64,000 bases of DNA from SAR116 cluster bacterium AG-355-O21. GTDB lineage: Bacteria > Pseudomonadota > Alphaproteobacteria > Thalassobaculales > Thalassobaculaceae. The translations under genes and the position numbers were made by a program. Positions within the stretch are counted from its first letter, which is position 1; each line of letters opens with the position of its first letter. Below the pieces are notes generated by a model that saw only the letters and a program-made list of their open reading frames with translations, was not told the origin of the DNA and did no database searches. This document shows positions 1 to 7,440 of this stretch, in pieces. The stretch spans positions 1 to 64,000 of the forward strand of contig QCEM01000005.1 of NCBI GenBank assembly GCA_003280605.1, written 5' to 3'.

Positions 1-8
1 GTGATCAT

Positions 9-998
9 GTGATTGACCACCCGTCTGCTTGGACAGCCGCCGATATCGCCAGGGATGAGCGTTGGCGGATAAATTTATCGGCGGCCGATATCGCCGAGCT
101 TGACGCCGCCGTGCAGGCAACGGCCGGACGCGAGGTCACGACCATTACAGCGGCTGAGTTTGACTTGCCGCAATTGTCGATCAGGATGGCGGCGCTTCGC
201 CGCGAAATTGACGAAGGACGCGGGTTTGCGTTGATTAAAGGACTGCCTGTTGAGCGTTATAGCGAAGCCGAAGCTGCCCGAGCGCTATGGTGTTTGGGCT
301 TAAAGGTTGGGCGACCGTTCCCGCAAGATGCCGCCTGTAAATTACTGCATGATGTGCGTGATACCGGCGATAAGCCTGAAACCAATCCTAACTTGCGGAT
401 TTATCAGACCAATTATGAGCAGCGCTTTCACACCGATGGTGGTGACTTATTGATGCTGTTGTGTCGCCGTCAGGCGAAAACTGGCGGGCGTTCGCGGGTT
501 GCAAGTTCGGCCAACTTATTCAATTGGGTGTGGCGTCGGGACAAGCAACTTGCGCGCATCTTGCAGCAAGACTTTTACTTTGACGCCCGCGGCCAACAAT
601 TGCCGGGGCAGCCGCGGGTGCAGTGTTTGCCCGTGTTAACCTGGCACCATGGGCGCCTTAATATTCTTCAAAAGCGCGTTTATATTGAATTTGCACAACG
701 CTTTGATGAAGTGCCGACCATGACCGCACAACAAATTGCTGCCCTCGATATGCTGGATGCGGCGGCCGAGGAGCCAGAAAACCATTTCGCATTTGATATG
801 GTGCCGGGCGACATTCAAATTGCCAGCAATTTTTCCGTCTTGCATGCCCGTGACACGTACACCGATCATGCGGAGGCCGACTTGAAACGCCACATGCTGC
901 GTCTCTGGATCGCCTTAGAGCAGGGCCGTCCTTTGCCGGAGGTTTACCGTAGCACCCGTGAGCATGGCCTGTTGTTTGACATGCGGGCGACCGCCTAG
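9..998 (+). CDS. TauD/TfdA-type Fe(II)/2-oxoglutarate dioxygenase
   Basis: Predicted cytoplasmic non-haem iron, 2-oxoglutarate-dependent oxygenase of the TauD / gamma-butyrobetaine hydroxylase class, 329 aa, close to the family's usual length. The iron triad is visible: the proximal pair H141 and D143 in FHTDGGD, and the distal H279 in SVLHARD. R294 or R298 in RHMLRLW is positioned to bind the 2-oxoglutarate carboxylate. The GTG start at base 9 is the first available; the window edge hides any upstream alternative or promoter. It faces a PhyH-like dioxygenase convergently, so two unrelated-fold-branch Fe/2OG enzymes sit together in a catabolic island. The substrate is not readable from sequence. 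Family call is firm; reaction unknown. Confidence 0.82.
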   Translation: MIDHPSAWTAADIARDERWRINLSAADIAELDAAVQATAGREVTTITAAEFDLPQLSIRMAALRREIDEGRGFALIKGLPVERYSEAEAARALWCLGLKVGRPFPQDAACKLLHDVRDTGDKPETNPNLRIYQTNYEQRFHTDGGDLLMLLCRRQAKTGGRSRVASSANLFNWVWRRDKQLARILQQDFYFDARGQQLPGQPRVQCLPVLTWHHGRLNILQKRVYIEFAQRFDEVPTMTAQQIAALDMLDAAAEEPENHFAFDMVPGDIQIASNFSVLHARDTYTDHAEADLKRHMLRLWIALEQGRPLPEVYRSTREHGLLFDMRATA

Positions 999-1007
999 GT
1001 GACAGGC

Positions 1008-1031
1008 CGCCCGTTACTGAGCTGGCGGGCG
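1008..1031. terminator. weak inverted repeat between convergent genes
   Basis: Arms cgcccg (1008-1013) and cgggcg (1026-1031) with a 12-base loop lie in the 58-base gap between two convergent dioxygenase genes. The position suits a shared terminator, but there is no T-run on either side, so this is only a candidate. Confidence 0.25.
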
Positions 1032-1056
1032 ATTGCATAAATCTACCCGCCGGCGC

Positions 1057-1884
1057 TTAAGCGGCGTCACGATTTCGTCGCCAAGCAACCGGAAACAAAT
1101 CACAATCTAATGTCGCGCCGGCGGCAATGCCCGGATCGCTCTTTATGGCCATCAGGTTGGGCCGTGGATTATAGACAACGTCATCGCCGGCCCAGCGTTG
1201 GATATAGGCTCTGCGGCGCGTGTCGCGGCTGGTGTTGCCGGGGGCGTGGTGCAAGGTGGCCGCATGGTGAATGGTGCAATCACCGGGGGCCAGATCGAAA
1301 CTGACGATATCATGTTGATCACGTTCCGCCTCGATGTCCGGAACTTCCGGTAAGTTCTCGGTATATTTTTCATCTGGATTAAAACTGACGGCGAGAAATT
1401 TTTGCCCCCAACGATGCGACCCTTTCAAGTATTCGACCGCCCCTGTCGCCGAGGTGACGTTATCCAGCGCCAACCAAAGGGTGGCAATTTGTTCGCCCGC
1501 CACCGGCCAATAGGTCAAGTCGTGGTGCCATAAAGTCTCGGTCGAGGTGCCCGGTTCTTTGACCAGCAATTGGTCAAAAATCAAATTTGCTTTATCGGCT
1601 TTCATTACCCGGCCGGCGGCCTCACCGCCGGGGCCGTTCAGCACGGCTTGCATAAAGCCGCTTAGATGATGGGCCACGAAGGTATCAAAAAAGAATAGGC
1701 CGCTGGCACCTTTCTGATTCACATTTTTTGACATTTCTGACGGTGCGGCCATGTCTTCATCCACCAAGTCGCGCAGAAATGTAATCCATTCAGGGTCAAA
1801 AAGTTGGCGCAGGCAAACGATGCCGTCACGCTGATAGGTTTCGACTTCTTCGGCGGTGATATCGCGAAGCGGGTGGCGGTTCAT
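1057..1884 (-). CDS. phytanoyl-CoA dioxygenase (PhyH) family oxygenase
   Basis: Fe(II)/2-oxoglutarate oxygenase of the PhyH family, 275 aa from the ATG at 1884. The motif TLWHHDLTYWP supplies H120 and D122 as the proximal iron ligands, and LHHAPGNTS supplies the distal His (H213) with the N-x-S pattern typical of PhyH proteins; the downstream arginines (RRRA) would bind 2-oxoglutarate. The ATG overlaps the TGA of the upstream GMC oxidoreductase in an ATGA arrangement (1881-1884), so the two are probably translationally coupled and act in one pathway. A longer in-frame reading back to 1935 exists but lies inside the GMC gene and lacks family similarity. The substrate could be an acyl-CoA, a hydroxylated small molecule or a quaternary amine; nothing in the sequence decides. 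Confidence 0.82.
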   Translation of the reverse strand: MNRHPLRDITAEEVETYQRDGIVCLRQLFDPEWITFLRDLVDEDMAAPSEMSKNVNQKGASGLFFFDTFVAHHLSGFMQAVLNGPGGEAAGRVMKADKANLIFDQLLVKEPGTSTETLWHHDLTYWPVAGEQIATLWLALDNVTSATGAVEYLKGSHRWGQKFLAVSFNPDEKYTENLPEVPDIEAERDQHDIVSFDLAPGDCTIHHAATLHHAPGNTSRDTRRRAYIQRWAGDDVVYNPRPNLMAIKSDPGIAAGATLDCDLFPVAWRRNRDAA

Positions 1885-3494
1885 GCGGCGTCCTCCAGAA
1901 TCATTTCTGCTGCTTTTTCGCCGATCATAATGCAAGCGGCGTTGGTATTACCAGACATCAAGGTCGGCATGATTGAGCCATCGGCAATCCGCAAGCCGTC
2001 GAGGCCGTGGACTTTCAAGCGCGGGTCAACAACAGCCATCTCATCAACGCCCATTTTGCAGGTTGCGACCGGATGATAGGCGGTCTGTGCGTTGCCTCTG
2101 ATCCAATCAAGAATTTCGCTATCGGATTGCACTTCGTCGCCGGGTGCAATCTCGCTGCCGCGCATGCCATCTAGGGCCGGGGCGTTTAAAATCCGCCGTG
2201 TCCATTTGACGCCATCAATTAAGACCTGACGGTCTATGGCATCGGACAGGAAGTTGTAGCGGATCGCCGGATGCATGGTCGGATCATTGCTTTTAATATG
2301 GATTGATCCGCGGCTTTCCGGCAGCAGCTGATAAATCGACGCCGTTAGGCCGGGCTCACGGCCAAGTTTGCGGCGTTTTAAATCAGCAATGGTGAAAGGC
2401 ACGAAATGAATCTGTAAGTCCGGCGTCTCCAGATGCGGCTGGCTGCGCACAAAGGCCAGAACCGGGCCAGATGGAATCGACATGAATCCGCGGCCCGTGG
2501 TTAAATATCGCAAGGCTTGCCAAACGGCGCCAAGGCCACGCATACGATCGTTATAAGTAATGCCAGGCTGGCTGATGCCCATTTGCATGCGTGGCGCAAT
2601 GTGATCGCGAAGGTTCTCGCCGACCCCGTCCAATTGATGTGTTAAGGCGATGCCACGGTCGGCCAGCAATGCAGGCTGTCCAATGCCGGACAGCTCCAAC
2701 AATTGTGGTGAGTTGATCGCGCCACCGGCAAGGATCACTTCGCCGCTGGCACGGGCAGACTGTTCTTGCGCCGATTTTTGCCAACCAAGCCGATAATTGA
2801 CACCAACACAGCGTTTGCCTTCAAAAATTAAATTTGTCGCCAAGGCCTCGGTTATAATTTTCAAGTTTGGGCGGTTTTGAGCAGGGCGCAGATAACAATA
2901 GGCGGTCGACATCCGCCGGCCGTTACGAATCGTCGTTTGAGTTTTCACAATGCCTTCTTGACTGGCGCCGTTATAGTCGGCGTTTGGGGCCAAGCCAAGG
3001 TCACCGCCGGCGGCGATTAAGGCGTCATAAAGGGGGCTTTGATCAGGGCATTCACTGACATGTAGTGGCCCGCCTTCAGAGCGAAACGCATCATCACCAC
3101 CCTCATAGTTTTCCATCCGCCGAAAAATCGGAAAAAGGTCATTCCAGGCCCAGCCGCGGTTTCCCAACTGCGCCCAAATGTCATAATCACGCGGTTGCCC
3201 TCGCACATAAACCAACCCATTGATGGCGCTGGAGCCGCCAAGAACCCGGCCGCGTGGCACCGGGATACGGCGGCCTGCCATGCTTTCTTCCGGTTCCGAT
3301 TCATAGCACCAATTGGCAGCTGGATCTTGGATCAGTTTGCCGTAGCTGATGGGAACGCGGCTAAGCGGGTGGCCGCCCGGACCGGCTTCAAGCAGCAAGA
3401 CTTTATGGCGACCATCTGCGGTCAGCCGGTTGGCCAAAACACAGCCTGCCGATCCTGCGCCAATAATAATATAATCAAAATCACCTTCGGCCAT
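1881..3494 (-). CDS. GMC family FAD-dependent oxidoreductase (choline dehydrogenase-like)
   Basis: Flavin alcohol oxidase or dehydrogenase of the glucose-methanol-choline family, 537 aa, a usual length. The N-terminal FAD site is IIIGAGSAGCVLANRL with the ADP-binding acidic residue after LLLEAG. The GMC signature appears in PRGRVLGGSSAINGLVYVRG, and the C-terminal active site in AYHPVATCKMG (His) and SGNTNAACIMIGEKAAEMIL (Asn side). The ATG at 3494 is preceded by a GGGAGGGG ribosome-binding site; a longer frame to 3548 has no such site. It is the first gene of a two-gene unit with the PhyH-like oxygenase (ATGA overlap). Its upstream region is shared with the divergent thioesterase gene. It resembles BetA, but no bet partner genes are present, so choline is not implied. 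Confidence 0.9.
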   Translation of the reverse strand: MAEGDFDYIIIGAGSAGCVLANRLTADGRHKVLLLEAGPGGHPLSRVPISYGKLIQDPAANWCYESEPEESMAGRRIPVPRGRVLGGSSAINGLVYVRGQPRDYDIWAQLGNRGWAWNDLFPIFRRMENYEGGDDAFRSEGGPLHVSECPDQSPLYDALIAAGGDLGLAPNADYNGASQEGIVKTQTTIRNGRRMSTAYCYLRPAQNRPNLKIITEALATNLIFEGKRCVGVNYRLGWQKSAQEQSARASGEVILAGGAINSPQLLELSGIGQPALLADRGIALTHQLDGVGENLRDHIAPRMQMGISQPGITYNDRMRGLGAVWQALRYLTTGRGFMSIPSGPVLAFVRSQPHLETPDLQIHFVPFTIADLKRRKLGREPGLTASIYQLLPESRGSIHIKSNDPTMHPAIRYNFLSDAIDRQVLIDGVKWTRRILNAPALDGMRGSEIAPGDEVQSDSEILDWIRGNAQTAYHPVATCKMGVDEMAVVDPRLKVHGLDGLRIADGSIMPTLMSGNTNAACIMIGEKAAEMILEDAA

Positions 3495-3652
3495 CTGCCC
3501 CTCCCGATTAATCACTAATCTTTTTTTAATATTTTCTAAGCTTGGCACGCCCAGGCAATCAGGCCAAGCCCCGAGCGCTTAAAAATGCGCATCTTGACAG
3601 CGCTCGCACAGCGCTTTCTGCTAGCGGCAAAATGATTGTGGGTGTGTGCAGC

Positions 3653-4081
3653 ATGGCAGAAACCAAGGAAACCTATCGCGGCGTTGTCTTGCCCGCGCAA
3701 TGTGACCACTTTGGGCATTTAAATGTGCGCTATTACGCGCATTTTTTTGATGATGGGGCATTTCATTTATGGAGCCTGTTCGGCTTTAGCCTAAAGGCGA
3801 TGCAGGCCGCCGGTTACCACACGGTGGTAGCACATACCGCCACCAATTATATCAAAGAGCTGGTGGCAGGGGATCTGCTGGTGATTCGCGGTGGGTTCTT
3901 TCGTCTCGGCACCAAGAGCTGCCGCTATCGGCAGTTCATGTTTCATGCCGATAATGGTGAGCTACATGCAACCCAAGATGGGGTTGAGGTGTTCTTTGAC
4001 CCCGAAAGCCGCACGGCGCTGCCAATTCCGGCACCGGTTCGCGCCGTCATTGGGGACAATCTCATTACAGTTGACGACTGA
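3653..4081 (+). CDS. hotdog-fold acyl-CoA thioesterase (4HBT type)
   Basis: Small single-domain hotdog protein, 142 aa from the ATG at 3653, of the 4-hydroxybenzoyl-CoA thioesterase family. The active-site signature is clear near the N-terminus: CDHFGHLNVRYYAHFFDDG, whose aspartate is the catalytic residue in 4HBT enzymes. It likely hydrolyses an acyl- or aryl-CoA in the cytoplasm. Alternative in-frame starts at 3632 and 3542 exist; neither has a clear Shine-Dalgarno sequence, and 3653 fits the family's N-terminus best. It is the first of four plus-strand genes (thioesterase, SDR, VOC protein, GlcG-like) that look like one catabolic set, divergent from the GMC-PhyH pair. Confidence 0.8.
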   Translation: MAETKETYRGVVLPAQCDHFGHLNVRYYAHFFDDGAFHLWSLFGFSLKAMQAAGYHTVVAHTATNYIKELVAGDLLVIRGGFFRLGTKSCRYRQFMFHADNGELHATQDGVEVFFDPESRTALPIPAPVRAVIGDNLITVDD

Positions 4082-4163
4082 GGTGGCCGGCCGTTAACCA
4101 AAGCGGCGGCCTGGCATCCCGAACATCATGCCGGGGCAACAACAAACCGCAGGGAATAAGGCA

Positions 4164-4931
4164 ATGCGTGGAATAGCTGAAAAAACCATTATTGTGACCG
4201 GCGGCGGCGGCGGCATTGGTGATGCGGTCTGTCGTCGCCTGGCTGCTGAGGGCGCACAGGTTGCGGTGTTTGATGTGGACCAAAGTGCCGCCGATCGAAC
4301 CGTGGCAGCGATTATAGCAGCCGGCGGGCAGGCGAAGGCAAGCGCTGTCGATATCACCGATTATGCTGCTGTGGCGGCAGCGGTGGCAGCGGTTGAAACG
4401 GATCTTGGGCCGATTTCCGGGCTGATCAATAATGCCGGCTGGGACCGTTTTCAGCCGTTTTTAAAAACCCAACCAGGGCTATGGGATAAAATTATCGCCA
4501 TTAATCTGACCGGGGCGTTGAATATGTTGCATGTGGTCCTGCCATTGATGGTCGACCGTGGTCATGGTCGGGTGGTCACGGTGGCCTCAGATGCCGCCCG
4601 GGTTGGCTCCAGCGGCGAGTCGGTCTATTCGGCCTGCAAGGGCGGCTTGGTGTCGATTTCCAAGACATTGGCCCGTGAGCATGCACGGCAAGGGGTTGTT
4701 TTTAACGTTGTCTGCCCGGGGCCAACGGAAACCCCGCTGCTTGACGATGTCGCTGCAACAGCCAGCGATCCGGCAAAGCTGAAAGAAGCATTTCGCCGCG
4801 CCGTACCGCTTGGTCGTTTGGGCCAGCCCGATGACGTGGCCGGAGCAATTGTTTTCTTTGTCAGCGATGATGCCGGCTATATAACCGGACAGGTCTTGAG
4901 TGTTTCCGGTGGCTTGACCATGAACGGTTAA
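4164..4931 (+). CDS. short-chain dehydrogenase, BadH-like
   Basis: Classical NAD(P)-dependent short-chain dehydrogenase, 255 aa. Visible: the cofactor motif TGGGGGIG (residues 12-19), NNAG (89-92), the catalytic Ser at 142 in VASDAARVGSS, and the YxxxK pair Y155/K159 in SVYSACKGG. The sequence strongly recalls BadH, 2-hydroxycyclohexanecarboxyl-CoA dehydrogenase from Rhodopseudomonas cyclohexanecarboxylate and benzoate degradation, including the stretches INNAGWDRFQPF and VSGGLTMNG. The ATG at 4164 follows AGGGA at good spacing; the upstream in-frame ATG at 4128 is less likely. No other bad genes are nearby, so the true substrate may be a different beta-hydroxyacyl-CoA. The neighbouring thioesterase supports a CoA-ester pathway. 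Confidence 0.85.
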   Translation: MRGIAEKTIIVTGGGGGIGDAVCRRLAAEGAQVAVFDVDQSAADRTVAAIIAAGGQAKASAVDITDYAAVAAAVAAVETDLGPISGLINNAGWDRFQPFLKTQPGLWDKIIAINLTGALNMLHVVLPLMVDRGHGRVVTVASDAARVGSSGESVYSACKGGLVSISKTLAREHARQGVVFNVVCPGPTETPLLDDVAATASDPAKLKEAFRRAVPLGRLGQPDDVAGAIVFFVSDDAGYITGQVLSVSGGLTMNG

Positions 4932-4963
4932 GCGTTGACGAATCATTTTACGGAGTTTTTTTC

Positions 4964-5803
4964 ATGTCTTCTTTAGCGCGGCTCGACCATGCGGTGATCA
5001 ATGTTCACATGGCGATGGATAAGGCGGAAAGTTGTTTTCAAGAGCTTGGCTTTACAGTCACGCCGCGCGGCTATCACAGCCTTGGATCGATCAATCATTT
5101 GATGATTTTCGGCAGCGATTATTTGGAACTTATCGGCTTGCCTGCCGATGGCAGCGCGGCGCGTCGGGAGCTGTTGGACGGCCCTGTCGGGATTGACGGT
5201 TTGGTCTTCAAGACTGTGGATGTTGACGCTGACTTCGCACGTTTGCAGCAGCTGCAAATGGCCGGTGATCCGCCGAAAGCATTTTCCCGCCCCGTTGACA
5301 TTGACGGTGCCGCCGCCGAGGCCCGCTTTCGGACAGTGCATTGCCATAAAGCAGCTTTTCCGGAAGGACGGGTTTATTTCTGTGAGCATGGCACGCCGGA
5401 GTTTGTCTGGCGGCCGTCATGGCAAAGCCATGCCAATGGTGTCACGGCAATGTGTGAAATCGTTCTTGGTGCGGCCGCGCCGCAGGCTGTTGTGGAACGC
5501 TATGGTCGCTTGCTGGCGCAAACCCCGGTGGCCATCGAAGATGGTTTTCAGGTCGCTTTTCAGGATTGCCAGCTGCAGATCCTTAATGCCGCCGGCTTGG
5601 CCGCGCGGTTTGCCCATATGGTCCGCCCGATTGGTGATGCCGAGGTTGTTTTTGCGGCCTTAGTGATGACCACCGGCAAGCTGGATCAGGCGCGGCAGAT
5701 TGCCGAACGGGCCGGCAGTTTTGCGGTTAATTCAACAGGCGCAAATCGTTTTGCCGCGAAAACTGCAGAATTCGATACGGTTATCGAATTTGTCGCCGAT
5801 TAA
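4964..5803 (+). CDS. VOC / glyoxalase-like domain protein
   Basis: 279-aa protein of the vicinal-oxygen-chelate superfamily, glyoxalase-like domain 3 type (PF13468). It opens LDHAVINVHMAMDKAESCF, continues LGFTVTPRGYHSLGSINHLMIF and then DYLELIGL, the usual order of the first metal-ligand histidine, the dimethylallyl-like loop and the acidic strand. The second half (from about residue 150) looks like a degenerate second VOC module. A GGAG sequence nine bases before the ATG supports the start. It could be an isomerase, a dioxygenase or a lyase; the family does not reveal the substrate. It lies 32 bases after the BadH-like gene and is probably co-transcribed with it. Confidence 0.75.
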   Translation: MSSLARLDHAVINVHMAMDKAESCFQELGFTVTPRGYHSLGSINHLMIFGSDYLELIGLPADGSAARRELLDGPVGIDGLVFKTVDVDADFARLQQLQMAGDPPKAFSRPVDIDGAAAEARFRTVHCHKAAFPEGRVYFCEHGTPEFVWRPSWQSHANGVTAMCEIVLGAAAPQAVVERYGRLLAQTPVAIEDGFQVAFQDCQLQILNAAGLAARFAHMVRPIGDAEVVFAALVMTTGKLDQARQIAERAGSFAVNSTGANRFAAKTAEFDTVIEFVAD

Positions 5804-5885
5804 CAGCAGCACAAGCAGCGGTTTTACGATATTTCTTTGACGCGGCGTGGGCATCAGGGCAACGCTGATTAAACAGGAGACGAGA

Positions 5886-6326
5886 ATGACCATTTCAATG
5901 CCAGCCATCACCACCGATGAAGCAACAACAATTGTCCAAGCAGCGTTAGCGAAAGCCGCAGAGCTTGGCTTGCAACCTCTGGCCGTGACGGTGCTTGATG
6001 CCGGTGGGCACATGAAAGCCTTCTTGCGCCAAGACGGTGCCAGCAATCAGCGCTTTGAAATCTCGCGCGGCAAAGCGGCAGGGGCAATCGGCCTGGGATT
6101 AGGCTCCCGGTCGTTGAACAATCGTGCTGAAGCACAAGCCTATTTCATTAACGCGGTAAGCCAAATGATCCCTGGTGGCTTGGTGCCGGTGCCGGGCGGT
6201 GTTCTGATCAAAGTCGATGGCAAGATTGCAGGTGCTGTCGGCATTTCCGGTGATGCCTCCGATAATGATGAGGCCTGCGCCATTGCCGGCATTGAAGCGG
6301 CAGGCTTGGTTGCCGACGCAGGCTGA
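5886..6326 (+). CDS. GlcG/HbpS-like protein (DUF336)
   Basis: 146-aa protein of the GlcG/HbpS family (PF03928), beginning MTISMPAITTDEATTIVQ with a CAGGAGACG ribosome-binding site just upstream of the ATG at 5886. Family features include VTVLDAGGHMKAFLRQDGA and the glycine-rich VPVPGGVLIKVDGKIAGAVGISG. Members bind haem or act as accessory proteins, and many sit in catabolic operons such as the glycolate operon with unclear roles. Here it closes the plus-strand catabolic set, 82 bases after the VOC gene. It has no signal peptide and should be cytoplasmic. The haem-binding role is known for HbpS only; for this copy it is inference. Confidence 0.8.
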   Translation: MTISMPAITTDEATTIVQAALAKAAELGLQPLAVTVLDAGGHMKAFLRQDGASNQRFEISRGKAAGAIGLGLGSRSLNNRAEAQAYFINAVSQMIPGGLVPVPGGVLIKVDGKIAGAVGISGDASDNDEACAIAGIEAAGLVADAG

Positions 6327-6346
6327 TTTCAGTCAAAAATGCCAAC

Positions 6347-6389
6347 ATGTCCCCGCCAGTGACACAAAACTGTAACTGAGCGGGGACAT
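6347..6389. promoter_or_regulatory. long inverted repeat upstream of gapdh-arsJ
   Basis: A perfect 10-bp inverted repeat, atgtccccgc at 6347-6356 and gcggggacat at 6380-6389, encloses inner arms cagt (6357-6360) and actg (6375-6378), so a 14-bp stem with one bulged base can form. It lies 41-83 bases before the gapdh start and just after the GlcG-like gene. There is no following T-run, which argues against a simple terminator. An operator for an arsenic regulator encoded elsewhere, or an mRNA structure, is possible. Confidence 0.5.
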
Positions 6390-6429
6390 ATTCTCGGTAT
6401 CTGCCAACGCTGTTGAAAGGGTACCGTCG

Positions 6430-7440
6430 ATGCCAAAACGAATTGCGATTAACGGCATGGGCCGAATTGGCCGACTGGCGTTTCGTGCTGCATGGAATAA
6501 TCCAGATTTGCAGATCGTCGCCGTCAACGACCGCAGTGGCGACGGCACAACCCATGCCCATTTGTTGGAATTTGACAGCGTACATGGCCATTGGGCGCGG
6601 CCAATCGAAGGGTCCGTCGATGCGCTGCTGGTTGACGGCCAGCACATACACGTCAGCATGATCGACACGCCGGCGGCGCTGCCGTGGTCCGCCGATAATG
6701 TGGATATCGTGCTGGAATGTACCGGCAAGCATCTTACCCCGGAAAAATTACAACCATATTTCGATAACGGCATTGCCAAGCTGGTGGTATCGGCACCGGT
6801 GAAGGATCCGGCCGCCCTGAATTTGGTCATGGCGGTGAATGATCAGCTTTATGATCCGAGCCAACATCATTTGCTGACGGCGGCATCATGCACCACCAAT
6901 TGCTTGGCTCCGGTAGTCAAGGTCCTGCATGAAGGTATTGGCATTAACCATGGTGCGATCACCACCATTCATGATGTGACCAATACCCAAGTCATTGTTG
7001 ATGCCCCCCAGAGAGATCTGCGCCGGTCGCGCTCGGCATTGAACTCCTTAATTCCGACAACCACAGGTTCCGCAACAGCAATTGGGATTATTTACCCTGA
7101 GCTCGCCGGTAAGCTGAATGGCCATGCAGTGCGGGTGCCATTGTTAAATGCATCGTTGACCGATTGTGTTTTTGAGATGACCCGTGACACCAGCGTGGAC
7201 GAGGTGAATAGCCTATTTGCGGCTGCAGCTGCAGGGCCTTTGAAGGGGATTCTTGGGTTTGAAAGCCGACCGCTGGTTTCCGCCGACTACGTCAATGATC
7301 CGCGCTCAGCGATTGTCGATGGTCCGTCAACCATGGTTGTCAATAACCGACAAGTCAAAGTCTTCGCCTGGTATGATAATGAGTGGGGATATTCCTGCCG
7401 AATTGTTGATTTAGTGGCCAAGATAAGCCGCCTGATGTGA
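6430..7440 (+). CDS. gap: type I glyceraldehyde-3-phosphate dehydrogenase, arsJ-linked
   Basis: 336-aa GAPDH with the NAD site [13 protein letters not shown] at the N-terminus, the catalytic Cys154 in [11 protein letters not shown] and the partner His181 in [11 protein letters not shown], plus the C-terminal [11 protein letters not shown]. Its last bases overlap the start of arsJ (TGATG at 7438-7442). GAPDH genes in this arrangement are known to convert arsenate plus glyceraldehyde-3-phosphate to 1-arseno-3-phosphoglycerate, which ArsJ then exports. The function as the arsenate arm is therefore inferred from the neighbour; the enzyme could also serve glycolysis. The ATG is preceded by AAAGGG. 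A long inverted repeat lies upstream; no arsR is seen nearby. Confidence 0.9.
   Translation: MPKRIAINGMGRIGRLAFRAAWNNPDLQIVAVNDRSGDGTTHAHLLEFDSVHGHWARPIEGSVDALLVDGQHIHVSMIDTPAALPWSADNVDIVLECTGKHLTPEKLQPYFDNGIAKLVVSAPVKDPAALNLVMAVNDQLYDPSQHHLLTAASCTTNCLAPVVKVLHEGIGINHGAITTIHDVTNTQVIVDAPQRDLRRSRSALNSLIPTTTGSATAIGIIYPELAGKLNGHAVRVPLLNASLTDCVFEMTRDTSVDEVNSLFAAAAAGPLKGILGFESRPLVSADYVNDPRSAIVDGPSTMVVNNRQVKVFAWYDNEWGYSCRIVDLVAKISRLM

Noticed and set aside
1881-3494. Choline dehydrogenase betA
   Set aside because: Although the GMC family is right, there is no betB, betI or choline transporter nearby and the partner is a PhyH oxygenase, so the name is not justified.
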